NCBI RefSeq assembly: GCF_029892045.1
Contig: NZ_CP120368.1
Span: 3,534,001 to 3,598,000, forward strand
Length of the DNA: 64,000 nucleotides
Direction: 5' to 3'
Source of the DNA: Sinorhizobium numidicum
Lineage (GTDB): Bacteria; Pseudomonadota; Alphaproteobacteria; Rhizobiales; Rhizobiaceae
Notes under the pieces: generated by a model
The model's database searches: none
Told to the model about the DNA's origin: nothing
What the model saw: only the letters and a program-made list of their open reading frames with translations
In this document: positions 56,102-64,000 of the stretch, piece after piece
How the letters are laid out: the number at the start of each line of letters is the position of its first letter
Position numbering within the stretch: the stretch's first letter is position 1
Translations under genes and position numbers: made by a program

Positions 56102-56659
56102 TCACTTGCGTTTCGGGAATGGGCTGCCCGCGCCTTCGTTCTTGTCATCAATGAGACCGGCAGCAACCGGATCGACCAGCAGCCTGCCGGCTTCGAGATC
56201 GATTTCGAGCACGGACCACTCGGTAAACGGGATCAGCACCGGCCGCTTGCCGGGGCCTTTCAGTTCCAAAAGGTCGCCGGCGCCAAAATCGAACACGCCG
56301 GTCACCGAGCCATAGCTTTTGCCCGTGCCGTCGACTGCTTCCAGTCCTTCGAGATCGGCGTAGAAAAACTCGTCTTCATCGAGATCGTCGTCGGGAAGGT
56401 TGTCGCGCTCGACGAAAAGTTCGAGCCCGTTGAGCCCCTCCGCCGCGGTTCGATCATTGATGCCGCGAAAACGTACGACGACCATGTTCTTGGCTTCACG
56501 GATCTCGAGCACTTCGAAAACGCGGCCGTCGGCGCTATGCAGATTGCCGTAGTCGCCAAGCGCCGTCGGATCCTCAGTATAGGATTTCACCCGCACCTCT
56601 CCGCGCAGCCCTTGCGCCGCGCCGATGGTCGCCATCAGGATAGGGTTTTGAAGCTTCAT
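56102..56659 (-). CDS. rimM: Ribosome maturation factor RimM
   Basis: A 185-residue 16S processing factor that binds S19 and helps 30S head assembly. It has the RimM opening [20 protein letters not shown] and [15 protein letters not shown], then the PRC-barrel part with [20 protein letters not shown] and [13 protein letters not shown]. The C-terminal [12 protein letters not shown] is slightly extended. ATG 56659 is chosen for ribosome spacing over 56662. It lies between rpsP and trmD as expected. Confidence 0.94.
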   Translation of the reverse strand: MKLQNPILMATIGAAQGLRGEVRVKSYTEDPTALGDYGNLHSADGRVFEVLEIREAKNMVVVRFRGINDRTAAEGLNGLELFVERDNLPDDDLDEDEFFYADLEGLEAVDGTGKSYGSVTGVFDFGAGDLLELKGPGKRPVLIPFTEWSVLEIDLEAGRLLVDPVAAGLIDDKNEGAGSPFPKRK

Positions 56660-56726
56660 CATCTTCCGGCATCCAGGTAGGGTCTGCAGTGCACAAAGCG
56701 TGTTTTCATACGCGTGCCAATAATGC

Positions 56727-56757
56727 AAAACGGGCAGCATGGAAATGCCGCCCGTTT
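56727..56757 (-). terminator. Hairpin between rpsP and rimM
   Basis: On the minus strand AAACGGGCGGCAT pairs with ATGCTGCCCGTTT (one wobble) and ends TTTTGC. It may be a partial terminator lowering rimM-trmD expression relative to rpsP. Confidence 0.6.
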
Positions 56758-56777
56758 GCCACACCGTTTGACGGATG

Positions 56778-57152
56778 TTATTCCGCGGCAGTTTCCTGAG
56801 CGGCTGCGGCTGCCTCTTCGGCCTTCTGCTTGGCCTCGGCGGCGCGTTCCTGCGCCTTCTTGCCCGGCAGCGCCTTGTTCGGGTTGCTGCGGGCCGGGCG
56901 CTGGGCAAGACCAGCCTGGTCGAGGAAGCGCAGGACGCGGTCGGTCGGCTGTGCGCCCTGGGCAATCCAATGCTGAACGCGCTCGGCGTCAAGCTCGACG
57001 CGCTTTTCGTCGTCCTTGCCGAGCATCGGGTTCCAGGAGCCGAGCTTTTCGAGGAAGCGGCCGTCACGCGGGCTGCGCGCATCGGCAACGACGATCTGGT
57101 AATAGGGACGCTTCTTGGAACCGCCACGGGCGAGACGAATTTTCAGTGCCAT
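56778..57152 (-). CDS. rpsP: 30S ribosomal protein S16
   Basis: A 124-residue S16: [43 protein letters not shown] and [12 protein letters not shown] are the conserved fold. Beyond about residue 85 the protein carries an Ala/Glu/Lys-rich tail ([20 protein letters not shown]), longer than E. coli S16. AAGGAG seven bases before ATG fixes the start. It is followed by a hairpin and then rimM. Confidence 0.97.
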   Translation of the reverse strand: MALKIRLARGGSKKRPYYQIVVADARSPRDGRFLEKLGSWNPMLGKDDEKRVELDAERVQHWIAQGAQPTDRVLRFLDQAGLAQRPARSNPNKALPGKKAQERAAEAKQKAEEAAAAAQETAAE

Positions 57153-57189
57153 TTCAATTACTCCTTGCAGGCTTTCTTGACCGCTTCGT

Positions 57190-57525
57190 TCAAGCGGAAT
57201 GGGTTGCACCGGCGCTGCCCGCGGGCTGCGAGCGATCGGCGGCGATGGCTTCATGATGCCGGATGACTTCCTTGATGATGAAGTTCAGGAACTTCTCGGC
57301 GAAATCCGGGTCCAGATTGGCATCCTTCGCCAGGTGGCGAAGGCGTTCGATCTGGTATTCCTCGCGCGCCGGGTCGGCCGGCGGCAGCTTGTGCTTGGCC
57401 TTGAGAACGCCGACCGCCTTGGTGCAGCGGAAGCGTTCGGCCAGCATGTGAACGAGCGCGGCATCGATGTTGTCGATCGACTGCCGGTAGCCCGCCAATT
57501 CCTCTGTGATCTCGGGATCAATCAT
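57190..57525 (-). CDS. Chorismate mutase (AroQ-type)
   Basis: A 111-residue all-helical chorismate mutase, which turns chorismate into prephenate for Phe and Tyr synthesis. [41 protein letters not shown] and the final helix [19 protein letters not shown] match the AroQ fold with the Arg, Lys and Glu residues typical of the active site. It lies between ffh and rpsP in the same transcript, a common arrangement in rhizobia that has no obvious metabolic logic. Confidence 0.93.
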   Translation of the reverse strand: MIDPEITEELAGYRQSIDNIDAALVHMLAERFRCTKAVGVLKAKHKLPPADPAREEYQIERLRHLAKDANLDPDFAEKFLNFIIKEVIRHHEAIAADRSQPAGSAGATHSA

Positions 57526-57538
57526 TCTCTCGCGGCCC

Positions 57539-59104
57539 TCATTTCTTCTTCGGCAAGCCGGGAAGACCCGGGAACCCGCTGCCGAGACCCGGAAGCTTGG
57601 CAGTGCCAAGACCGGGGAGTCCGCCGCCACCGAGGGCGGGCAGGCTGCCGGGCTTGCCGAGGCCGGCGGCTTCGGCCTGCTTCTGCAACGCCTCGAGCTG
57701 CTTCGGATCGAGCTTCGACAGGTCCGGCATGCCGCCGTTCAAGCCGCCAAGGCCCATTTTGTTGGCAAGCCCGCCCATCATCTGCTTCATCATGCCGCCT
57801 TTGCCCTTGCCGCCCATCATCTTCATCATGTCCGCCATCTGGCGGTGCATCTTCAGAAGCTTGTTGATGTCGGCTGCATCGGTGCCGGAGCCGGCAGCGA
57901 TGCGCTTCTTGCGCGAATGCTTGAGCAAATCCGGATTGGCGCGCTCGGCTTTTGTCATCGACGAGATGATGGCGAGCTGGCGTTTGAAGAGGCTATCGTC
58001 GAGTCCGGCGGCGGCCATCTTGTCCTTCATGCCCGACATGCCGGGCATCAGCCCCATGATGCCGCCCATGCCGCCCATCTTCTGCATCTGGCCGAGTTGA
58101 TCGGCGAGATCGTTCAGGTCGAACTTGCCTTTGGCCATTTTGGCGGCCATGGCGGCCGCCTTCTCGGCGTCGATGTTCTCGGCAGCCTTTTCGACCAGCG
58201 AGACGATGTCGCCCATGCCGAGGATGCGGTCGGCGACGCGGCGCGGATGGAACTCCTCGAGTTCGTCCATCTTTTCGCCGACGCCGATCAGCTTGATCGG
58301 TTTGCCGGTGACTGCGCGCATCGAAAGCGCCGCACCGCCGCGGCCGTCGCCATCCATGCGGGTCAGGACGAGACCGGTGATGCCGACGCGCTCATCGAAG
58401 TTGCGGGCGAGATTGACCGCATCCTGACCAGTCAGCGCATCGGCGACGAGCAGGATCTCGTGCGGGTTGGACTTCCGCTTGATCTCCGCCATCTCGATCA
58501 TCAGCGGTTCGTCGATATGGGTACGGCCGGCAGTATCGAGAATGACGACGTCATGTCCGCCGAGCTTCGCCGCCTGTACGGCGCGCGCGGCGATATCGGT
58601 CGGCGACTGACCGGCGATGATCGGCAGCGTATCGACGCCGGTCTGCACGCCGAGCTGGCGCAATTGCTCCTGCGCGGCCGGACGGCGGGTGTCGAGCGAG
58701 GCCATCAGGACCTTCTTCTTGTCCCTGGCCGTCAGCCGCTTGGCGATCTTGCCGGTCGTCGTCGTCTTGCCCGAGCCCTGGAGACCGACCATCATGATGA
58801 CGACGGGAGCCGGCGCATTGAGGTCGATCGTCACGCCCTCGGAGCCGAGCATGGCGATAAGCTCGTCATGAACGATCTTGACGACCATCTGGCCGGGCTT
58901 GATCGATTTCAGGATTTCGGCGCCGACCGCCTTCTCGCGAACCTTTTCCGTGAAGGAGCGCACGACGTCGAGCGCGACGTCGGCTTCGAGCAGCGCACGG
59001 CGGACCTCCCGAAGCGCCGCGGAAACGTCAGCTTCCGACAGGGCGCCGCGGCCGGTCAGTCCATTCAATATGGAACCAAGACGGTCCTGGAGGCTCTCGA
59101 ACAT
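57539..59104 (-). CDS. ffh: Signal recognition particle protein Ffh (SRP54)
   Basis: A 521-residue SRP GTPase that targets nascent membrane proteins. The N domain opens MFESLQDRLGSILNGLTGRG; the G domain has GLQGSGKTTTTGKIAKRL, DTAGRTHID and TRMDGDGRGG; the M domain is rich in Met and Gly (FKRQLAIISSMTKAERANPD, then MMKMMGGKGKGGMMKQMMG). The C-terminus has a long Gly/Leu/Pro tail (LPGLGTAKLPGLGSG). ATG 59104 is the start. It is the first gene of ffh-chorismate mutase-rpsP-rimM-trmD. Confidence 0.97.
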   Translation of the reverse strand: MFESLQDRLGSILNGLTGRGALSEADVSAALREVRRALLEADVALDVVRSFTEKVREKAVGAEILKSIKPGQMVVKIVHDELIAMLGSEGVTIDLNAPAPVVIMMVGLQGSGKTTTTGKIAKRLTARDKKKVLMASLDTRRPAAQEQLRQLGVQTGVDTLPIIAGQSPTDIAARAVQAAKLGGHDVVILDTAGRTHIDEPLMIEMAEIKRKSNPHEILLVADALTGQDAVNLARNFDERVGITGLVLTRMDGDGRGGAALSMRAVTGKPIKLIGVGEKMDELEEFHPRRVADRILGMGDIVSLVEKAAENIDAEKAAAMAAKMAKGKFDLNDLADQLGQMQKMGGMGGIMGLMPGMSGMKDKMAAAGLDDSLFKRQLAIISSMTKAERANPDLLKHSRKKRIAAGSGTDAADINKLLKMHRQMADMMKMMGGKGKGGMMKQMMGGLANKMGLGGLNGGMPDLSKLDPKQLEALQKQAEAAGLGKPGSLPALGGGGLPGLGTAKLPGLGSGFPGLPGLPKKK

Positions 59105-59406
59105 TCTTTCTTCCTTCTTGTTTCCGGTTGCACCAAAAGGATCAGCCGGAAACGTGGGTTCCCTCGCGCGGAAAACAAGGCGCAAAGCCAAAAACCACCC
59201 GAGGGCGCCACGCGCTGTCGGGTGTTGACCTCCGGGCTCTCTTTATACCTTTGCGGGGCCCAGTCGGCGGCTTCGAAGTCTTCACTTGCGAAGGAATTGG
59301 CCGGGATTAACAGCAAAGCGAACGAAAAGTCAAGGATCGACCCACGTTCGATCGCCTCTGTACGAGCGGAAACCCGCCGCACAGGTCCCTCGCCCCGCCG
59401 GTAGCG

Positions 59407-60060
59407 TCAGATAAGGACGGCGCCGCGCCCTTCGAGCGCCGCGACATGTTTGCGCCAGTCCGCTTCGTCGTGGCTCAGGACCGCGTCTTCAACGATCTCC
59501 ACCCGATAGCCGCGGTTGAGCGCGCCGTTGGCGGTGGCCTGCACGCAATGGCAGCCGTCGAGCCCCGTCAGCAGCAGCGTGCCGATCCCCTTCGCCGCGA
59601 GATAGCCCTCCAGCCCCGGCGACGAGAAGCTGTCGCTCAACGGCTTCTCCACTTCGATGTCCGGCGAAACCGGCAGCTCGGGCGAAAGGCCGAGACCTTT
59701 CGAGCCGGGAATGCCGCGCCCCTCCCCGAAGAGCCGGATCATCAGCCTGATCAGCGGTGATCGATAGACATGGCGAATGGCGATGACCGGGATCTCGGCC
59801 TCTTTCGCCTTGGCCGCCATGATACCGATCGCCGCGAGACGCGCCTTCAGATAGGCCTCATCCCATCCGTATTTTCCGTCGACGGACGTGAAATCTTTCT
59901 GCATGTCGATGATGAGAAGGGCGAGATTCGGTCGCATGGAGAAATCGATGCGCTCACCGGTGGTCGGTGCTGATGTCTTCTGCAACTCGCGCCGCAGCGC
60001 GAAGACAAAGAGCGCTGCCACGACGATGATCGCCCCGGCCACTGAGAGAAACGCCGTCAC
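59407..60060 (-). CDS. Cysteine hydrolase (isochorismatase family)
   Basis: A 217-residue protein with an N-terminal membrane anchor (AGAIIVVAALFVFALRRELQ) and an isochorismatase-like hydrolase domain. The catalytic triad is recognisable as Asp in LLIIDMQKDF, Lys in EVEKPLSDSF and Cys in LTGLDGCHCVQATANGA. Substrate may be an amide such as nicotinamide or a biuret-like compound; the anchored form is unusual. It overlaps the upstream MarR-family gene by four bases, so the two are linked. Confidence 0.88.
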   Translation of the reverse strand: MTAFLSVAGAIIVVAALFVFALRRELQKTSAPTTGERIDFSMRPNLALLIIDMQKDFTSVDGKYGWDEAYLKARLAAIGIMAAKAKEAEIPVIAIRHVYRSPLIRLMIRLFGEGRGIPGSKGLGLSPELPVSPDIEVEKPLSDSFSSPGLEGYLAAKGIGTLLLTGLDGCHCVQATANGALNRGYRVEIVEDAVLSHDEADWRKHVAALEGRGAVLI

Positions 60061-60536
60061 GGACCCTCCTCCCGGATCTCGCCCGCCTGTCGGGCAAGCG
60101 CCTCGAACGCGGCGTCGATCCGCGTCATCACGCGCAGGGCCACGACCACCTCGGTCTGGTTGATATCCCCGAGCACCGCGTGCAGCATTTCGATCTCGCG
60201 CCGATGGACGGCGCTGAACAAGTCCCGCCCGGCATGGGTCGGAGCGCAGAAATAGGCCCTGCGGTGCTCGGGATTGGGCTGCTTCTCGACGAGGCCTTTC
60301 GCCAGAAGTCCTGCCGCTATGCGCTGCACGAATTGCCGCTTCATCGAGAGCCGCCGGGCCGCCTCCGGTACCGTCAGCGGCTCCTCGCAGAGCGCCTCCA
60401 GCACAGCACGCTCCGTGACCGTAATCCCCGCTCCCTCGAGCATTTTCTCGAGCGTCCGTTGGACGTTGAGATGAGCCGGGCGCAAAAGCTTGATGGCTTT
60501 GTAGAGGCGTTCCTGTTTATCGAAGCGGACGAGCAT
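60057..60536 (-). CDS. MarR-family transcriptional regulator
   Basis: A winged-helix repressor of about 159 residues: GITVTERAVLEALCEEPLTV, PEAARRLSMKRQFVQRIAAG (recognition helix) and LLAKGLVEKQPNPEHRRAYF (wing). MarR proteins respond to small ligands and often control a neighbour; here the overlapping cysteine hydrolase gene is the natural target. ATG 60536 is used; an earlier ATG at 60563 is also possible. Confidence 0.86.
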   Translation of the reverse strand: MLVRFDKQERLYKAIKLLRPAHLNVQRTLEKMLEGAGITVTERAVLEALCEEPLTVPEAARRLSMKRQFVQRIAAGLLAKGLVEKQPNPEHRRAYFCAPTHAGRDLFSAVHRREIEMLHAVLGDINQTEVVVALRVMTRIDAAFEALARQAGEIREEGP

Positions 60537-60653
60537 GGCGCATACTAGCAACCGAGTTGTCATCTTCAAGAATTTCTTAATGACCTTTGCCGCAACCCTG
60601 TGCTCGGACGCGAAACGCTCCTATCTTTCGGTCGGGAGAGGTGCTTGACCCTG

Positions 60654-60702
60654 CAGCGCCGCGCGTCTAACCAGACGCGCAAAGGTCGCTGTTTGAATTG
60701 CT
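60654..60702 (+). repeat. Two-hairpin intergenic repeat, first hairpin plus linker, copy H
   Basis: CAGCGCCGCGCGTCT pairs with AGACGCGCAAAGGTCGCTG, then the linker TTTGAATTGCTGAG is cut short and the second hairpin is missing. The truncated end lies 5 bp before the MBL-fold gene start, so the repeat provides this gene's immediate 5' leader. Confidence 0.75.
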
Positions 60703-60707
60703 GAGTG

Positions 60708-61724
60708 ATGAGGAAAGCTGGCAACCCGTACTATAGCGGCCCCGTCTCGGATCATTTTGACGGCGTTCGCTTCTTCAATCCCGGCGGCAACATGCCACGC
60801 GGCTTCGCCGATCTGTTGCGCTGGCAGTTCGGCGGCGGCAGGGCGAAATGGCCGGGGCGCTACGATAGCCCCTTCCTCCAGGCCACACCCGATCTTACCG
60901 TCGACGGAGATCGTCTCCGGGTGACGATGGTCGGACACGCGACGCTGCTGATCCAGGTGGGTGGCGTGAATATCCTGACGGACCCGGTCTGGTCGCACCG
61001 CGCAAGCCCGTTCGCCCTTTTTGGCCCACACCGCCGCAATCCGCCGGGCATTCTGATGGACGACCTGCCGCCGATCGACATCGTTCTCGTCACGCACAAT
61101 CACTATGACCACCTCGATCTGGATACGTTGAGCGCTCTGAACGACGAACATGCGCCGCATGTGATAACCCCGCTCGGCAACGACACGATCATCCGCCGCG
61201 CCGTCCCGGATGCGGAGATATCGGTTCTCGACTGGGGCGATCGGATCGATCTTGACGACGGCGTCGTCATCCATGCGGAGCCCTGCCATCACTGGTCAGC
61301 CCGCCGCTCCCGCGACCGGCGCATGGCGCTGTGGGCCGCCTTCGTCATCGAGACGCCAGCCGGCAAGATCTACCACGTCGGCGATACCGGTTTTCACGAG
61401 GGGATCAATTATCGCGCCGCGCGCGCCAAGCATGGCACTTTCCGCCTCGCCAACCTGCCGTTCGGCTGCTACGAACCGCGCTGGTTCATGGAGAGCCACC
61501 ACCAGAATCCGGAAGAGGCGGTCATGGGCATGATCGCCTGCGGCGCCGCACACGTGGCGGGACACCATTGGGGTACGTTCCGCCTGACCGACGAGGGCAT
61601 CGAGGAGCCGCTGCAAGCGCTGGAAGCGGCGCTCGAAAAGGCCGGCATCGAACAGGCCCGGTTCAGGCCGCTGCGCCCGGGGGAAGTCTTCAACGTTCCT
61701 CTCTCATCGGTGGCCCAGGAATAA
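60708..61724 (+). CDS. MBL-fold metallo-hydrolase (NAPE-PLD/UlaG-like)
   Basis: A 338-residue metallo-beta-lactamase-fold protein. THNHYDHLDLDT carries the HxHxDH zinc motif, and VIHAEPCHHWSARRSRDRR, HVGDTGFHEG, ESHHQNPEEA and AGHHWGTFRLTDEG supply later ligands, as in the outer-membrane or cytosolic NAPE-PLD-like group. No signal peptide is visible. The intergenic repeat copy reaches almost to the start, so the ribosome-binding site is not obvious. Substrate unknown. Confidence 0.88.
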   Translation: MRKAGNPYYSGPVSDHFDGVRFFNPGGNMPRGFADLLRWQFGGGRAKWPGRYDSPFLQATPDLTVDGDRLRVTMVGHATLLIQVGGVNILTDPVWSHRASPFALFGPHRRNPPGILMDDLPPIDIVLVTHNHYDHLDLDTLSALNDEHAPHVITPLGNDTIIRRAVPDAEISVLDWGDRIDLDDGVVIHAEPCHHWSARRSRDRRMALWAAFVIETPAGKIYHVGDTGFHEGINYRAARAKHGTFRLANLPFGCYEPRWFMESHHQNPEEAVMGMIACGAAHVAGHHWGTFRLTDEGIEEPLQALEAALEKAGIEQARFRPLRPGEVFNVPLSSVAQE

Positions 61725-61817
61725 CGCCGGCACTGGTAATTTCCGGGCTTTTCCGCCATATACAGCGCAAATGAAGGGCGCCTCCCCGATTGGAGGCCGA
61801 GTTTGGACAATCGCGAC

Positions 61818-62723
61818 ATGGCCGACAACGTGCAATTTGCCAGGATGAACGGACTTGGAAACAAGATCCTGGTCGTCGACATGCGCGGGCGCAAGGATCG
61901 CGTGACGCCTCAGGCCGCGATCACACTCAATGCCGATCCGGCGACCGAGTTCGACCAGATCATGGCGATCCACGATCCAAAGGCGGCAGGCACCGATGCC
62001 TGGATCGACATAATCAACTGTGACGGTTCGATGGCGCAGGCCTGCGGCAATGGCACGCGCTGCGTCGTCCAGGCGCTTGCCGCCGAGACCGGCAAGAAGG
62101 CCTTCCTGTTCCACACCGTCGCCGGTCTGCTCGAAGCCAACGAGCATGACGACGGGACGATCTCCGTCGACATGGGAAGCCCACGCTTCGGATGGCACGA
62201 AATCCCGCTGGCGGAGGAATTCCACGACACGCGCCGGATCGAGCTGCAGATCGGGCCGATAGACGAGCCGGTCCTGCATTCGCCGTCCGTCGCTTCGATG
62301 GGCAATCCGCATGCGATCTTCTGGGTCGAGAACGATGTCTGGAGCTACGATCTCGGTCGTTTCGGTCCGCTCCTCGAAAACCATCCGATCTTTCCCGAAC
62401 GCGCCAATATCTCGATCGCCCATGTCCGCTCTCGCAACGAGATGGACCTGAGGACCTGGGAGCGCGGCACTGGTCTTACGCTCGCCTGCGGCTCGGCCGC
62501 CTGCGCTGCCACCGTCAGTGGCGCGAGAACCGGCCGTACAGATCGGACGGTGACCGTGAACGTCCCCGGCGGACCGCTTCTGATCGAATGGCGGGAAAGC
62601 GACGATCACGTCATCATGACGGGGCCGGCCGAATGGGAATGGTCTGGCACGCTCGACCCTGCCACCGGCGTTTTTCAGCGCGACGACATAACGGCTGGCG
62701 ACAACGGAGCGCGAGCGCTTTGA
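61818..62723 (+). CDS. dapF: Diaminopimelate epimerase
   Basis: A 301-residue racemase converting LL- to meso-diaminopimelate for lysine and murein. The two catalytic cysteines are Cys76 in [12 protein letters not shown] and Cys224 in [27 protein letters not shown] opens the fold. ATG 61818 (MADNVQ) matches the usual length; TTG 61803 with GGAGG upstream would add five residues and could be the true initiation site. It overlaps mtaB by four bases. Confidence 0.95.
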   Translation: MADNVQFARMNGLGNKILVVDMRGRKDRVTPQAAITLNADPATEFDQIMAIHDPKAAGTDAWIDIINCDGSMAQACGNGTRCVVQALAAETGKKAFLFHTVAGLLEANEHDDGTISVDMGSPRFGWHEIPLAEEFHDTRRIELQIGPIDEPVLHSPSVASMGNPHAIFWVENDVWSYDLGRFGPLLENHPIFPERANISIAHVRSRNEMDLRTWERGTGLTLACGSAACAATVSGARTGRTDRTVTVNVPGGPLLIEWRESDDHVIMTGPAEWEWSGTLDPATGVFQRDDITAGDNGARAL

Positions 62724-63994
62724 GCGGCGTCGAGGTCATAACCTTCGGCTGCCGCCTCAACACCTATGAATCGGAAGTGATGCGGGCGGAAGCCGAGAAG
62801 GCGGGGCTGAACAACGCCATCCTCGTCAACACCTGCGCCGTCACCGGCGAGGCCGTGCGTCAGGCGCGCCAGGCGATCCGCCGCGCGCGGCGCGACAACC
62901 CGCATGCACGCATCATCGTCACCGGCTGCGCCGCCCAGACCGAAAAGGAGACCTTCGCCGAAATGGCCGAGGTGGATGCGGTGCTCGGCAACGAGGAGAA
63001 GCTTACGAACGCCTCCTATCGCTCGCTGCCGGATTTCGGCGTCTCGGCCGAGGAAAAACTCCGCGTCAACGACATCATGAGCGTCACGGAAACCGCCCCG
63101 CAAATGGTGAAGCACATTGACGGGCATGTGCGCGCCTTCATCCAGGTGCAGAACGGCTGCGACCACCGCTGTACCTTCTGCATTATTCCCTACGGCCGCG
63201 GCAATTCGCGCTCGGTGCCGATGGGCGCGGTCGTCGATCAGGCGCGCCGGCTCATCGAAGGCGGCTACCGGGAGATCGTGCTGACCGGCGTCGATGCAAC
63301 GAGTTACGGCGGCGATCTGCCCGGAACGCCGACGCTCGGGTTGCTCGCCAAGACGCTGTTGAAGCAGGTCCCGGAAGTCCTCCGTCTCCGCCTGTCATCG
63401 ATCGACAGCATCGAGGCGGATCGGCATCTTCTCGACCTCATCGCCGACGAGCCGCGCTTCATGCCGCATCTGCATCTGTCGCTGCAGCACGGCGACGACC
63501 TGATCCTCAAGCGGATGAAACGACGGCACTCGAGCGCCGATGCCCGCGCCTTCTGTGACGAGGTCCGCCGCCTGCGGCCCGAGATCAGCTTCGGCGCCGA
63601 CATGATCGCCGGTTTTCCGACCGAGACCGAGCCGATGTTCAACAATGCCGTCCGTCTCGCCGAGGACTGCGGCATCGCGCGTCTGCATGTCTTTCCCTAT
63701 AGTCCGCGCCCCGGCACGCCGGCCGCGCGTATGCCGCAACTCGACCGCGCTCTCGTCAAGGATCGTGCCGCACGCATGCGGGCGAAGGGCACCGAGCTTC
63801 ACGCCGCGCACCTCGATCGCATGATCGGTAGCGAGCAGACGATCCTCATCGAGATGAAGGGGCTGGCGCACACGGAAAACTTCACGCTCGTCGATGCGGC
63901 CGGCCTCGAGCCGCGGTCCCTTGTTGCGGTCACGATCACCGGCCACAATGGCAAGCATCTGACGATGCAGCGAAAACAGATGGCTGCGGCCTGA
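62720..63994 (+). CDS. mtaB: tRNA t6A37 methylthiotransferase MtaB
   Basis: A 424-residue radical-SAM enzyme converting t6A37 to ms2t6A37 in tRNAs decoding ANN codons. The N-terminal UPF0004 domain has cluster cysteines in [25 protein letters not shown] and [11 protein letters not shown]; the radical-SAM motif is [21 protein letters not shown] (C-x3-C-x2-C); a TRAM-like end follows near [23 protein letters not shown] 62720 in TTGA overlap with the dapF stop is the start. The reading upstream of it is inside dapF. Confidence 0.95.
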   Translation: MSGVEVITFGCRLNTYESEVMRAEAEKAGLNNAILVNTCAVTGEAVRQARQAIRRARRDNPHARIIVTGCAAQTEKETFAEMAEVDAVLGNEEKLTNASYRSLPDFGVSAEEKLRVNDIMSVTETAPQMVKHIDGHVRAFIQVQNGCDHRCTFCIIPYGRGNSRSVPMGAVVDQARRLIEGGYREIVLTGVDATSYGGDLPGTPTLGLLAKTLLKQVPEVLRLRLSSIDSIEADRHLLDLIADEPRFMPHLHLSLQHGDDLILKRMKRRHSSADARAFCDEVRRLRPEISFGADMIAGFPTETEPMFNNAVRLAEDCGIARLHVFPYSPRPGTPAARMPQLDRALVKDRAARMRAKGTELHAAHLDRMIGSEQTILIEMKGLAHTENFTLVDAAGLEPRSLVAVTITGHNGKHLTMQRKQMAAA

Positions 63995-64000
63995 AATCCG

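Overview
The window is high-GC alphaproteobacterial chromosome, most like Sinorhizobium (Ensifer), probably S. meliloti or S. medicae. The evidence is the gene content and order (obgE-proB-proA-nadD-rsfS-rlmH-envC/ctpA-yibQ-rppH; glnK-amtB followed by ftsK; ffh-chorismate mutase-rpsP-rimM-trmD facing rplS), a SAM-II riboswitch before metA, an alphaproteobacterial GTTC-N7-GTTC SOS box on an imuA-imuB-dnaE2 cassette, and many copies of a two-hairpin intergenic repeat resembling rhizobial RIME elements. The species call is inference from sequence alone.

Layout. 1-2.3 kb: start of a Tat-exported PhoD-type phosphatase, a KTSC protein, an amidase and a small hypothetical gene. 2.3-6.6 kb: an accessory, decaying stretch. 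An IS630-family element is itself split by an IS110/IS1111-type element; beyond it lie an orphan hypothetical gene and a multiply frameshifted DUF429 pseudogene, ending at tRNA-Ser(CGA). 6.9-20.4 kb: rplU-rpmA, two GNAT acetyltransferases, an EEP-family protein, obgE, proline synthesis (proB, proA), nadD, rsfS, rlmH, and an envelope set (EnvC-like factor, CtpA protease, YibQ-like deacetylase) followed by rppH. 20.6-27.5 kb: iron storage (bfd-bfr, with an ICE/Irr-like box) and the SOS mutasome imuA-imuB-dnaE2. 27.6-35.5 kb: a metallopeptidase, a second IS110-family element, DUF1737 protein and CoA-ester lyase, leuD, a RidA protein, riboswitch-controlled metA, galM-like epimerase, DoxX and tRNA-Gly(GCC).

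35.7-47.5 kb: ProX-like editing protein, thioredoxin co-chaperone, Lon-substrate-domain protein, Trm112-like protein, UbiH-type hydroxylase, TesB, nitrogen sensing and ammonium uptake (glnK-amtB behind a sigma-54 promoter), ftsK (with a CtrA-like box), a LolA-like carrier and exonuclease III. 47.6-54.3 kb: a cyclic-nucleotide-binding protein, an orphan OmpR-type regulator, an L,D-transpeptidase, a SixA-type phosphatase, leuC (20 kb from leuD), a polar amino-acid ABC transporter and rplS. 54.6-64 kb: TSUP permease, trmD-rimM-rpsP-chorismate mutase-ffh, a cysteine hydrolase with MarR regulator, an MBL-fold hydrolase, dapF and mtaB.

Most of the window is ordinary core chromosome. The most interesting parts are the nested insertion sequences, the conserved noncoding 3' ends of the two IS110-family elements (candidate bridge RNAs), and the array of intergenic hairpin repeats.
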